NCBI GenBank assembly: GCA_025618425.1
Contig: CM046844.1
Location: 10,873,558-10,937,557 of the forward strand
DNA: 64,000 bases
Direction of reading: 5' to 3'
From: Heliocidaris tuberculata
Taxonomy: Eukaryota > Echinodermata > Echinoidea > Camarodonta > Echinometridae
The stretch's first letter is position 1, and each line of letters opens with the position of its first letter. Under the pieces are notes generated by a model, which searched no databases, was not told the DNA's origin, and saw only the letters and a list, made by a program, of their open reading frames with translations. Below are positions 12,744 to 25,125 of this stretch, one piece after another. The translations under genes were made by a program, and so were the position numbers.

Positions 12744-12796
12744 AACTCAATAGAAATCAGTCATTGTACTTGATTTGTAGGTTTTCCTACAAATAG

Positions 12797-12846
12797 GGCC
12801 AGAAGGGCATTAGCTCATAACACAGAGTTACTGCCCTTCTGGCTCC
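12797..12846. repeat. Short hairpin of the AGAAGGGC family
   Basis: GGGCCAGAAGGGCATTAGCT is followed, after a short loop, by the inverted AGTTACTGCCCTTCTGGCTC. It is one of at least three clear and several half copies in the window (25995-26053, 55603-55668, and fragments near 19453, 19765 and 39215). Confidence 0.75.
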
Positions 12847-12849
12847 AAA

Positions 12850-15800
12850 CAGTCGATATCATCCAATATAATGATATGCATACACTGCAGCAATCAGCCA
12901 GCTGAAGTGTTTGTTATTCAATATCTCGTAATTGATGTTGATATGATTCATTGTGTTTCCCTGATTTGTCATAATTAACATGAAAAATTGCTATGATAAT
13001 TATTTGAAATGCTAGATGCACATGTTAACCCATGCATATAGCAGTATAGTGTCTCCTTTTTAGTGACACTTTCCTGATTCTAGGATGCTAGGAATTACAC
13101 ATTATACAAGAGCAGAAAGAGAAAAAAAAATCACTAAAAATGTTAATGCAGTATGTTGTGCTGTTCTCGAATAACAGTGATTTAATTTTACTAATCATTG
13201 TCTCTAAATTGGCAATGCAGTGAAAAATATATAATCACTATTTTTGTGTGCAGATTGGCAAATTTTCTGTTAAATTTTGCAAGTTTCTTTCACATTTTTT
13301 CATTTAATAGAGATTTTTACATTATTCAAACTATGTAGGAATATAATATAGAGAAAACGAAAATTTGTTGCCAATTTGAGGAGGGAAAGCTAATTAATTT
13401 AGACCTTAAGAAAACTATGAACTGCTATGGGTTAATAAAGATTTGGGAGAGAGTTCAAATAGGAAGTTACTTGGGGTGTAAAATGGATTGAAACCATGAA
13501 TTGTGCTCTGACTGGCATCACAAAGCAACATTGCCAATAATTGAGCCTATATCTGTCATAAGAAACAACTTGGATAGAAAAAAAAACCTTGATGCAGAAA
13601 TAAACTATTTAGCAGGGTATAACTAAGCTGGATGGATTTAAATGTTATTTAATAAGACTAATATTTTTTATTTGAGGCAGTCATTATTATTACCCTGAAA
13701 TACTAGAATTTTATCATTCTATTGACTACAGTAAGTAATGTTATGCTATTTTATTCCATTATGAATTATGAATTCAATCTTGATTTCCTAGATACCAAAA
13801 TCCATTCATGACACTGCTGTGTAAAAATACAGTTTTGATAATGTGTAATCCAAATAATTTATGATTCCATGAAGCTGTGTTATCAGATAAGTATCAAGCA
13901 TTTATGCTATGAAACAGAGACTGTGTGGGCCCAGCAGACAATTAATTGTTGACATGAAAAGATGATTTGAACACTTGGGAGATAAGAGATGACCCCAAAC
14001 CAGACACTCTGGAGCTTCCTTCTGTCAATATAGACTCAGTATTGTTGATGAAGTGCATACGAGGGCAAACAAAAGGAAAATAGTAGAAAATTGTTTGGAG
14101 GAACCTTATCAAGCGAAAAATAGCAATGACAATAATTTCCTTGTGTGTGTGGTGAATAGCATACCAGAGTGAGATGATCACTCTGGTGATTAGCATGTGC
14201 TAGATCAGATCATACTTTGTCTTGGTATGCAAAGAGAAAGAAGCATTGTGCTAGTTTTTCTGGTATCTGAGTCCAGACCCTTTCATTGTCACACATGGCC
14301 TGCATATGGTCTGCTAAGCAAGCATAAGTTTGGAATATTAAGTTGTGTTTAGGGTCATTGTTTTGGGGGTGTGGAAAACTGAAAATGTCATCATAGGTGT
14401 AGGGGGAAAATTGTAGAAGTGGAAGAAGATAAGGTATAGGTTTACATCTTGCTGGATAGATAATGCAGGGATAAACTCTGGGAAAAAGAGAAAGAAAAGA
14501 AGAGAAGAAAAGAGACAGATGAGAAAGAGAACAAGACAGAGAGACAGATGAAAAGCATTTCATATTTTGTTTAAAACGATATTAAAGACCTACAAGCTAA
14601 TGATAAAGCAACTAAAATGAATTAGATACATGTATTAACAGATGTAACAATAAAAAGTATCAAGAGGGCATGGATGTGATAAATATTTGCAATAAAAGGT
14701 GGGGCCTGAGGAAGCATTGGAGACTCTTAGTTTTTATTACCAGGCAGTCATGTTCAACAGGAAAAAAAATGTACTTTTTTGATATTATCATTATCATCAA
14801 TAGCATAGCATTATCACCACTCTGGGTGAACTCTGTGCACGTACAGAAACAGTTCAAAAGTCTACCAACAGAAACCTATGCTCTATGAATTCCTATCTCA
14901 CCTATTCATCATTTTATGTTGAGTGATAAAATGAGATAACATGTAGATACCATGTTTGTTTTGCAGATGATACATGTACATGAGATATCTTATGAATGTC
15001 ATATTGCCACACCAATACTCCTTCAACACTTCCATGATGCATTTTTCTTGTTTCATATCTTTCAGGAAGTAATTTTCAATAAAAGAAGTAAATAATGAAC
15101 AATATATTAAAGATATGTTAGAAGGAAGTAATTTGTTGGTTAGAAAGATGAGCGTAAAATGTCATAATATATCTTCAATATGACTAGCGCCAAAAGTAAA
15201 TATCGTAGCCTTGAAAATTCATTTAGGCGTAAACTTTTGGACGGATTGATTTATTGATTGAATGATTTCTCTTTTTGAAAAGTTCAGTGAACAATAATGA
15301 TGTTTGTCTGAGAAGGAAGAAATGATGAATGGGATTTTTCTTTAAAAACAAGCCTTGGACTTGATACTGTCTGTCATACTAGACAGTAGACGCACCTAAT
15401 TAAAGAAATTATCTATAAGATAATAGGAATTAGGATAAGACAAAAACATCCTTGCTCAGTTTTTATACTCCAACCACAATATTTTGAGATATTTTCATTG
15501 AAATGGCAAATTTAATGAAAGATCCAGCAGGACGTACACATAGTACTCTCTTCACAATGTTTACTTATTGTAAAAGAATATTCATTTATCCAATCCTTAC
15601 AGAAGAATTTGATGCTTCAGTAGATGAGGAAAATAAATGTAATTTTTGGTGTCTCTTCTGCATCATAAATCAAACCTGACATTGAGAGCCATGTTGGCAG
15701 TCATCTGTAGCACCACATTGCACCTTGTAAATAATGAATTAGGCATTACTTGTCTTTTTATAATAATTTTCTGAGTGATCATTGTTTAGTGAAAGAGAGA

Positions 15801-16555
15801 TAGTCGACCCATACTTGAACTTGGTAGGCCTGTTTCATGTGTTTATCAGTAGTCAACAGGTTAAGATGGAAAATTGCATGTGGAGAAAGGAAGAAGAGGG
15901 AGAAGAGAAAAACAAAAGAGAAGGAAGAGATGTCTAAGATAAAGGTTGCGGAGAATGAAGAGGAATTAGAAGATGGGTTCGAGACTCCATCCAACAAATT
16001 TACTCGGCGTCGATTCTTGATTCATCCCTAACAGCAATAGGATGACAGATATTGTCACTACTAGGGTCCCTCACCGATTGGCATTTGACACGACATGTAA
16101 TGAACTCCGGGTGCAAAATGAGATCATCTGCCAACTGTTCATCTCCGCGAAGGGTCGGAGGTCAAGAGTAGATTATCTCATGGAGAGAGTGCCATATTTA
16201 TTATCCTGTCCTCATATTTCAGGGAAAATTGTGTTGCTTAGGTGATAAGGAGGAAAGTGCTCCTATTTTTTTATCTGGTCAGTCATGATGCCAGATTGTG
16301 GTAATTATTTCTGTAGCTTGGCTTGCTCTTGGAAATGGAATATCTGAGCATGCTGTTAAAAAGGTATTGCAGTGAAATGAAGAGGAGTATTTCGAGGAGG
16401 GTTAAGACAGATGGAGATAAATGAGGATGGAAGTACAGAATGGTAAGATATTGTGAGGAAAGTCACATGGAAGATTATAGGGTGGAGTGAGTGGGGTATG
16501 ATGTATAGAAGAACTGACAGAAGAAGTAATCCTAAATGGAAAAGTGATGAGAATC
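12850..16555. other. Intron 1 unique DNA
   Basis: AT-rich DNA without recognised genes. The segment 15930-16215 has higher complexity and mixed composition. It contains AGATAAAGG, GGTCCCTCACCGATTGGC and AACTCCGGGTGCAAAATGAG, and is a candidate conserved non-coding element. Open frames at 15837-16031 and 16042-16245 have no recognised domain. Confidence 0.4.
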
Positions 16556-16562
16556 AGCCTGT

Positions 16563-16970
16563 CACAGAGAGAGAGGGAGAGAAAGAGAGAGAAAGAGAGG
16601 GAAAAGGAGAGAGAGAGAAAGAGAAAGAGAGGGGAAAAGAAGAGAGAGAGAGAGAGAAAGGGAAAAAAGAGAAACAGGGAAAAAAGAGAAACAGAGGGAA
16701 AAGGAGAGAGAAAGAGAAAGGGAAAAAAGAAGAGAGAAAGGGAAAAGAAGAGAGAAAGGGAAAAGAAGAGAGAAAGGAAGAGAGAGAGAAAGAGAAAAAC
16801 AGAGAGAAAATAAAAGAGAGAAAGCAAGGAAGAGGAAATGAAGAGAGAGAAAAGAGAGAGAGAGAGAAGAGAGAAGAGAGAGTGATGAGAGAGAGAAGCT
16901 AGAGAGAGAGAGAGAGATGGAGATGGGGCAGATAAAGAGACAAATTCAGAGAGAGAGAGAGAGGGGAGAG
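16563..16970. repeat. GA-rich purine tract
   Basis: About 400 bp of imperfect GAGA/GGGAAAA repeats, almost all purine on the plus strand. Predicted Glu/Lys/Arg-rich (plus) and Ser/Leu/Phe-rich (minus) frames here are repeat artefacts. Confidence 0.9.
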
Positions 16971-16984
16971 CTAAGAAAAGAAAG

Positions 16985-19900
16985 TGAAATATGATGGTTG
17001 GTTATTAAGTATGCCTAATATTTACTCCAAAGTCTATACAATTCGGGGAATTTCTAGAAGAAGGATATGTTTTAGAAGTTCAGATATGAACTTTAATGTG
17101 GGTCATTACCTCACACACAGTGTTTTGAATCAGCATCCTTTAACTTGGAAGAGGGAAAATATGATTTGGAATCAAATGACAGATTATATTTGTAAACTGC
17201 ACAAGTTTTGCATGTTTACCCCAAAAGTACAAGTGCTCTTCAAAAACTGGCATTTATTGAGAAAAATCTGGGTCTGCCCAATGGTTGGCTTCCTCCTTCA
17301 AACATTTTGGTGATAAGTGGTTGGAGATTCTGAACAAAAATCAATGAGATAGAAAAACAGTTATGAATACTTGATGTTGACAAGAGGGGCAGCAGGAGCA
17401 GCAGCATCATGCACCAGCACTCAGTGTGCCAGGCAGCCAGGGAGTCTGGGCGAGCACACCATCGGCAGTAGCCTCAGAGTAGCTGGGGGATTTGGAACGG
17501 GTTTGTAGGCTGAGGAGAATAGAAGTGAGAGAGTGAGAGAGAGAGGAGAGAAAAAACAGTTTAGTACTTCAAATTATCATTGATCAAGCTCCTAATTGTT
17601 TGCTGAGAAAACATGGCATATTGGGGGACCAGTCGGAGATGGGGGACAAAGAAAAGATCTAGTTCGCCGGCTTCGCCCTCCAAATAGTGTTCCAATCACC
17701 TGTCTAGCTGTCTCTCTTATGTCTCCTGTTTGATAGTACAGCCAGAGCTTCCCCATGACTGCTCGCTGAGAAAATGGTCTCTCAGTCTCAGCTTCCCAAC
17801 CAGCAGCTGACTTCTTAGCTTATTCACAGTCCATATTTTTGTCTCCCCTTTTCTGATAAAACTTCACACTTTCAGAAATTGCTCCTCAATTTTAGGTGAA
17901 TGTAGTTGTTCTCTCTACTTTCCCTGTTAACCTTCTGTATAGAATTGTAGTGGTGTTGTTTAATAGTGCTGCTTTATTTATCCTTTGAGCCCTACTTTGT
18001 AATGCTAATTAGTTTGAACTCTCCAACTTTCAAATATATTTTGAGTCTTTGTAATGAAAACATGTTCAAGAAATACTGAAAATTGTTTTAATTCAATTAG
18101 TGATTACATATCTCACCACCTTGTACAAGTTGCAGAAAATAAGATTTATTATTGATCTGTTATGCCAGTGTTATTATTTAGCTCGATGAGAAATGATAGA
18201 TGTTAATGTACCAGTTTAAAAAAAAAATGACCCTTGTGCTTTAAAATGCTAAGCATTATTGGATTAACTAAGTAAATGTAAGCTTTTGTGAAGTAGAAAT
18301 ATTTACTTTATAAATGAAATAGTTCCATTGGTTTGACTGCAGCATCAATATTGTAAATTGTATAACATTTTAATTTTTTGAATTAGGTCTATATTGCTTG
18401 TAGGTTATAGACATAAATAATTATTTATTCAAAAATAAGTAAAATTTGTAGTGGAGATGGTGCACAGAGGGAAAGAGAGAGAGAGGGAGAGAGAGGGAAG
18501 GAGAGAGGGAACAAGATCGGTAGAGTTAGAGAGAGAGAGAGAGAAGGGGGGGGGGGTCGGAAAGTTGGAGAGGGGGCTGGACACACTTGTGATTGGTTTG
18601 TTCCTGTGAGATGCAGAACCAACAGAAGCAAATGAACGGGAAGGAGAGAAGGATGATATAAGACAAAAATATATCAACCACCACAAGGAGTATAAAGAGG
18701 AGATTGATGACATTTAGTAGCAGGAAAAGAGGAAAGATCAAAATCAAGCCTCATCTGTGCCCTAGCTACTGCCTTCAGCAAAACCCTTTCCAAGTGGGTG
18801 TTTTTTTGACAATCTTTGTATGCCATAGAAATAAATGGGTTAATTTGAGTTCAGGCCGGGCCATGACTTGGGAGAGCGATACCCCTACAATAGAGGATGA
18901 TATGATATGAATCACCTCTCTTCTGTCAAAAATACTCCCTCAATTTCTGTTCTATTCAATTTGTAATCACAGCAAATTAATCTCACTTGAAAACCTTTGC
19001 TACAGCGCACAATAGCATCTTCCTGTTTTCGCTGCACCGCAACTATCTTGCGGCTATCATCTCTGCCGTCGATGCAAGCGTGGAAAGAGAATCAAACTCT
19101 GCCGACCCACCTGGTCAGAAACACCGCTGGGGTATGCCTGTAATTCTGTTCTCCTTCCATTATTGTTATATCACAGTGAGCCGATACCTGTATTTTCTTT
19201 AAGCCATTATTGTGATAATCAGCTCATTCAGTCTCTCGAAAGGCTATTTGCTTGTTGGATTATTGCATTCAGTGGAGGGAAGGGAAGGAAGACTACTATT
19301 TTGTAGGAGAAAGCAAGAATCTTTCCAGATCCATAATCTATATAAAATCTGTTTCTCATCAGAAAGCTGCAAGTAAATTAGTACCTATGTCAATTGTGTG
19401 AATAGATCATCAGCTGAGAGGCAGAACGGTTTTAATTCATATTGAACACAGGGTTAATGCCCATTTGGCTTTCAACAGATGACATTGTAGAATGATCCCC
19501 ACCCCCTCTCTCTCTCTCTCTCTCACTATCAAATCCACAAGTTTGCTAAGATTATTTCCTGATATCTTTTGTTCTCATCATCCTTTCCACCTAAATCCTG
19601 TTGTCCTTTCGTTTTCTCCTGTTTGTCTGCATGAGGGATTCCAGGATAGGGAACCCATTCAATAAAAAGAGGATTCTACCTCACTAATAGTTTGACAAAC
19701 ATAAACATTTGTATTAGGCATTGAAACACCAATCCTCCTTACCTACCTGATATCCTCTGCTTAGAGCTAGAAGGACATTAACTCATGTCATTAAAGGTCG
19801 ACTTAATACCTTATGTCTCTAAACAGACTGTCTTGAGGGTTTGAGTATTGGAGTTTACGAGGGAGGTGGAAGGAGGGAGGAGGGGTGGTAGGGGGCAGAG

Positions 19901-20990
19901 GAAGAATGATTTAGAAGAGAGGAAGAGGAAGGGGATGATGATGGAGAAAGAGATAGAGCTGTCAGAATGGATGGATTGATAATTTCACATCATTTGGTGA
20001 GTTGAAAGGTAGATATTATCACAGTGAGCAGGTATGTGTAGATACATGTAGATGAAGGGTAGATATGTAATATACACGTATAAAGGAGGAAAGAGAGAGG
20101 GAGAGAGGGGAGGGGGGTGAGGTTTGATTAGGTGGGGTAGCACTTTTGGAAATACGACTAGTATTGGAGAAGGTATAAAGCAAATTTGTTGCATCATATT
20201 TCCTAACTTTATTCTTTAATGTTCAGAAAAAGACAGAAACTAAAAAGCAAATGCTCATGGCATTTTGTGCAGTCCAAACCTTACAGACATTCTTAATCGT
20301 AGGAAAAGAAATAATTTGAGATGTTGTGGTGCACTGATAATATTAATATTATGAAAATGTAATGATAAGCTAATAGCACACTTACTTACATTCATCATAA
20401 TGCACATTAAAAGAATCATGCTAGTTTATAAGTGGACAAATACAGTAAGCCTACACTAAAAAATCTGGTTAGTTGATTTGTAATATTTAGATATGTACAT
20501 GTAAGTTAGATTGAAGATATGTAAGATTGAGACTCGAAGTTATCTTATACAATGGAGAGTGTACTCACTCAGTGCCTCAGATGTAGCAGGGAGTTCCATT
20601 TCCCTGGATGTAGTGACGATCTTCATGCTTCTCTGGCTGCATTATGTAAAGCGTAATCCAGAGAGCCCTCAATGACTTCCCTCAAAACAGACAAGACACT
20701 GTTTGTTTTAGAGAACAAAAGCCTCTGTCATCATCCTTTTATTCCCTTCTTTGACTTCTTAGTTTTGAAGTGGCAATGTTGACGGTTCTGATCATCTGGC
20801 TAGTCTTATCTGCCTGAAGTCTGGGAGCAAAATGGGGAATAATAATTCTTGAAGAGGAAAGAATCTCCTCTGTTGTGTCTGTTTTTGGGGGGTGTGGCAG
20901 TGGTGGTACCTGTTTTCCCTCTATGTTCCTCGCCATTTCATGTTCTCTTCCTCTAATATAAGTTGGTAAATCTCTTTATTTTGTTCTCTC
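16985..20990. other. Intron 1 DNA with short GA/CT tracts
   Basis: Mostly AT-rich. GA/GGGA tracts lie at about 18470-18556 and 20088-20117, and a CT run at about 19506-19524. Two stretches are more complex and less AT-rich: 17380-17510 (CAG/AGC-rich) and 19000-19140 (CACCGCAACTATCTTGCGGC region). Either could be regulatory. No gene was recognised. Confidence 0.4.
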
Positions 20991-21009
20991 AGACATGCCC
21001 CTCTTCCAA

Positions 21010-21013
<4 letters not shown>

Positions 21014-21043
<30 letters not shown>

Positions 21044-21098
21044 CCTTTTATCCCCTTTTCTCCCCCTTTTCTCCCCCTTTTCTCCCCCTTTCTCCATT
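21014..21098. repeat. CT repeat followed by a C4T4-type minisatellite
   Basis: (CT)n from about 21014 to 21041 is followed by several tandem copies of a unit of about 12 bp, CCCCTTTTCTCC. The whole block is polypyrimidine. Confidence 0.9.
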
Positions 21099-21099
21099 T

Positions 21100-24000
21100 C
21101 TTTCTGTACCTCAATGGTAATACTCAAATGAGTCTTCACATTATAGGCCCATCCCCTTCTGTGGATGTTCTTTTGTCTTTCTTTTTTTGTTGTTGTTGTT
21201 GTTTTGTTAGTAGTAATCTCTTATAATACTCATTTTGGATTAGTAATCAAAACTAATACCATACTCTGACATTTATCAGTGATGTAAGCACTGTGAACCA
21301 GTAATTCAGTTTATAAGAGCACTACATGTAAATATATGGACCAACTCTTGTTTCTCCCTCACTCATGTCACAATTCATTTCTCTTTCTTGTACTGATATT
21401 TCCTGCACCTTTCATTTCTACCTCCTCCTTCCCCACACCTTCTGTTCCTTTTGCTGGTGTATTTTGTCTTTTGTTTTTTGTATAGGAAGAAATACTTTGG
21501 TGGCTCATCTTTAAGCGAAGAGATAAATCAACAGAAAGCTTGAGACAGAAAGTGCAGAAGTTAAAGAAGATAAGACTCGATTGTTGTGAAGTGTCAACAC
21601 ACTTTAGAAGTTTCTTTGTTAGGTGGTATCTAAGAGACAGGAAGATGGGTAGAAGATTTGGTTTTGTTTAACTTAAAATGCAAGGTTGAAGTGTCTGATG
21701 GTCTCAAGATATTTCTACAATGTTTTTCAAAGCTATGGTTAAGTGTGTGAATAGTGATGAAGCTATTGTTTTCAGACTCTGGTGACAATTGAACTGTAGT
21801 TTTAAAAACTCTGTTTTGATGTCAATATTGTTTTAGTCAGCAAGATTATCTTTATTTGATCTTTTTTAGAATGAGGTTATAATTGACCTTGGTTATAGAA
21901 CTCTAGAAATGTTGGTTTGATAAGTTTTTCTAAAGAGAGGGGAGGGGTATAGACAAATTTAAAAATATTGTACCTCTGAATGCACTCAACTTATCTCCCT
22001 TTGTTAAGGGTATGCAAATTTTCTTAAGTGGGTGGTTCCTGTACTATAAACCTAGAAAATCAGAGAATACCATCTGATTTCATTTTCATTTTATGTAGAT
22101 TAAGAACCTTATTGATACACTTCAAATTCAAATTCAAATTCAAGTTTATTGAAATAGAATCCTGACATAATAGAATTATCATCAAAACAAAAAACAGTAC
22201 TCAACAGAAGCATGTTGAATATATAGGATACAAGATACAAGAAAGATATACATGTAGGCTTACAATGGGATATACAGTAATTATTAGGTACTCTCTGCTG
22301 CCCTCACATGATGCATCAAGAAGATAAGAGATAATTATTGGATCCAATGTGACTGTCTTGCAAACCTTAATGAATAAGCATTGTGGATAGTATCTAGGCA
22401 TATGATGATTTGTGGTAACACCATGAAGCAAAGTGAAGTGTCAATATGATTATTTTTAGTGTGCTATTGTATTCCATTATTGTATGTTTGCAAGTTCAGG
22501 CTGTTTTCTTTTTATCTATTTTCATTTGAAAATTAAATGCCACCCTCCCCCCCCCCCCCCCCCCTTTGTAGAAAATGATGTTGAAAGAGTAGGATAAAGT
22601 TATGAATTATGATGAGACTTCACAATTTCATGTGATATTGTGTGTTGCATCCTTGTTGATAACAGTTACTGAAGAAAGTACTACTACATGTAGGTCAGTC
22701 AATACTTTTTCATATCAATTGAATGATTCAATCAGCAATGGAATCACAATGATTCGGAATTCAAAAACAATTTATGCCCCTCGCAGAGATACAAGCTGTT
22801 CGTTTGTCAACTTGAACACTATACCTACCAAGTTATTGACACATACCATCAAATCCCCTATGGAATTTGACAAACATTACCAAAGCCTTGGTGGAGGAAA
22901 TAATAGCGGCACTTTCTTGATGAACTTGAAAAAGAGATCAGGCATGATTTGTAGAATACCGAAGAGATAAGTTATATGGAAGATATAGTGAGGATTATGA
23001 TATGACAAATGTTTACATGAATATGTCTCCTATGTATTGCAAGATTTCTCAGGCAGAAATAATCTTCTGTAAGTATTCATGAATCTGATTGTGTGGCTTT
23101 TCATAATGTTGACATTGCATGCTTCAGGAGTACTTTGTAGGATTAAATGGACATGTTTTTCACTGGAGCTAAAGCGATTAATTTTTTTTTACTGTCAAAG
23201 GGAGTGAGCATGGGAGAAGAAAATCAACTCGATTGTGTCCAACTTTTGATATCCTAAAATATCTACTCTTTGATTTATCTTGTTTTGTGATTGTTAAGAG
23301 CTGCATTTGATGATTGTTATCACTGACAAATGTTTCAAGATTCATTACATATTCTAGGCTCATGGATGTAGAGTGAAGCAAAAGAAATTCATTCAATTGT
23401 ATGGTTGATTGGAGGAGGAAGATATCATTAACACGGCATGGGACAAATAGGTGTCGAAATGTGAAATGACTTTATACAGTAATCTTAATTACACTTGGGT
23501 TAAAAACATTTCTATTAAGTTGGAATATTTAATGTTTGTTTTCTTCCTGAATCGAAGATTTCTTCCTCATTTCCTTCATTACTCTGTGCTCCATTTATTT
23601 TGATAGATTATGTTTCAAACATCCCTTTTAGCTGAACGCTTTGTGCCCTTGGTTATACTGCTCTGGGCAAATTCATTACCATAGTGCAAATATTGAAATG
23701 ATTGCAAGCGATTCTTCATGATAGCGCAGACACACACAAATTTGGTCCTACCCAGGCGATGTGGGCGAAGAAGGCCGAGCAGACACGTCACGCCAAGAAA
23801 CATTAAAAAAGAAAGATTATCATCGTCAAGTTATGCTATCAAACTTCAGACTGATCCATGCAATTCCATTCAGCTTACTCTTCCTCCGATTAATCTTTGG
23901 GAAATGATGGGGTGGTGCTGCCAGGAGATTCTCAATTTTTCAGTTTGCGTAGTTCTTCCTAGCCCCTAATTGAATGTAGACTGATAGGTTAATATCATAG

Positions 24001-24790
24001 CCGCCTGTATCTCCGTCCATCAATCAATTTGTTTGTATTTATCTGATATTTGTGATCACATCTATCATCGCGGGTCAAACACTGAAAGAGAAGATGAGAA
24101 GGGAAGACAAGGGAAATAATAAGGATGACTTTATGTTGTTAGGTTTGGTGACCGCCAAGCTGAGCAACCTTTATCAGTTGGTAAATATTGGCTTGTTTGA
24201 CTAAGGAGAGGATGAAAAAAAAACCAAGTTCATGTTTTCTGCTTTTCTTCAAGCAGAATAAATGATGGTTTAGTCTCTCTCGAAAAATTGATTGTTTAGA
24301 AACTGTGTTATGCTAATCATATTAGTTTGACTGGCAACATTATTGTCTGAATAAAGTCTGGGATGTATTTGAAAGATGCATCCCAGAGTGTTTATATATG
24401 TTGTTATAATGGAAATGTCAAATGTAGCTGAATCATTACAATGCCTCTGTCAGACCTATCTAATATTTTGAAAGATATTTCAAATAATTTTTTGTCTAAT
24501 AATCCAATGGATGGGAAGTTTATAATCTCCTTTTTGAAAAATAACACTTAATGTTCCATTTTTTTTTAAAGATTCATAACGAAAATAATGAATGGTGAAC
24601 TTCTTCACTTTTGAAAGAAAATGTTTCGAAATATGGCCAAAATTCTTTGGGTAACACCAAGAAACTAAAAACTATACAAACAAAAAACCCACACAAACAA
24701 ACAAACACAAATTTTGTAAATCAAAGTATGCAAAAAGAAAAATTTCTCTGTATACTGTATGATATAAATATCAGTTAACGTGTAAGCATC
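21100..24790. other. Intron 1 unique DNA
   Basis: Includes tandem ATTCAA units at 22120-22145 that precede a TTTATTG tail-like segment, possibly the end of an old retroposon. A poly-C run lies at about 22548-22564. A 122-codon frame is listed separately. The segment 23715-23815 is locally GC-richer. No other gene was recognised. Confidence 0.4.
22602..22970 (+). other. 122-codon open frame, unknown
   Basis: An ATG-to-TAA frame of normal amino-acid complexity, beginning MNYDETSQFH and ending GMICRIPKR. A weak hydrophobic stretch (VILCVASLLITV) lies near residues 11-22, too far in and too short to call a signal peptide confidently. I recognise no domain. It lies in intron 1 without an obvious promoter or poly-A signal. 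Chance in AT-rich DNA is the leading explanation; a lineage-specific nested gene is possible. Confidence 0.15.
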
Positions 24791-24796
24791 TGATCT

Positions 24797-24984
24797 GGGG
24801 CCCATTGCATAAAACTTACTATAATAGTAACTTTGCTATTATAGTAACTCTTCATGGAATACGGGATTTTGATTGGCTGTTGAGTATGGCATGTTGCTCA
24901 ACAGCCAATCAAAATCCATTATTCCATGAAGAGTTACTATAATAGCAAAGTTACTATTATAGTAAGTTTTATGCAAAGGGCCCC
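24797..24984. mobile_element. Long hairpin mini-transposon, copy A
   Basis: Almost perfect inverted repeat with arms of roughly 85 bp. The left arm is GGGGCCCATTGCATAAAACT... and the right arm ends AGTTTTATGCAAAGGGCCCC. The arms contain the palindromic unit ACTATAATAGTAACTTTGCT. The centre is TTTTGATTGGCTGTTGAG and its complement CTCAACAGCCAATCAAAA, so both arms carry a CCAAT box. Non-coding. The near identity of the arms suggests a recent insertion or ongoing arm conversion. Confidence 0.9.
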
Positions 24985-25125
24985 CGTTGCATAAAACTTA
25001 CCATTAATGGTAACTCTGCTATCACTGGTAACTACCATGGTAACATCACTCAACAGCCAATCAAAATCAAGGTTTTCATGGAAGTTTCCATGGAAGTTAC
25101 CATTAATGGTAAATTTTATGCATGG
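24979..25125. mobile_element. Hairpin mini-transposon, copy B, abutting A
   Basis: Begins GGCCCCCGTTGCATAAAACT, overlapping the last bases of copy A, and ends AAATTTTATGCATGG. The arms contain ACCATTAATGGTAACT and its complement. It retains ACTCAACAGCCAATCAAAAT, identical to copy A. A and B are therefore related elements arranged head-to-tail. Confidence 0.8.

Noticed and set aside
16402..16902. Glu/Lys/Arg-rich and Ser/Leu/Phe-rich frames
   Set aside because: Artefacts of the GA-rich tract; no heptad or domain pattern.
24797..25125. Long hairpins as microRNA precursors
   Set aside because: Arms are too long and perfect, and the shared termini and overall layout identify them as mini-transposons.
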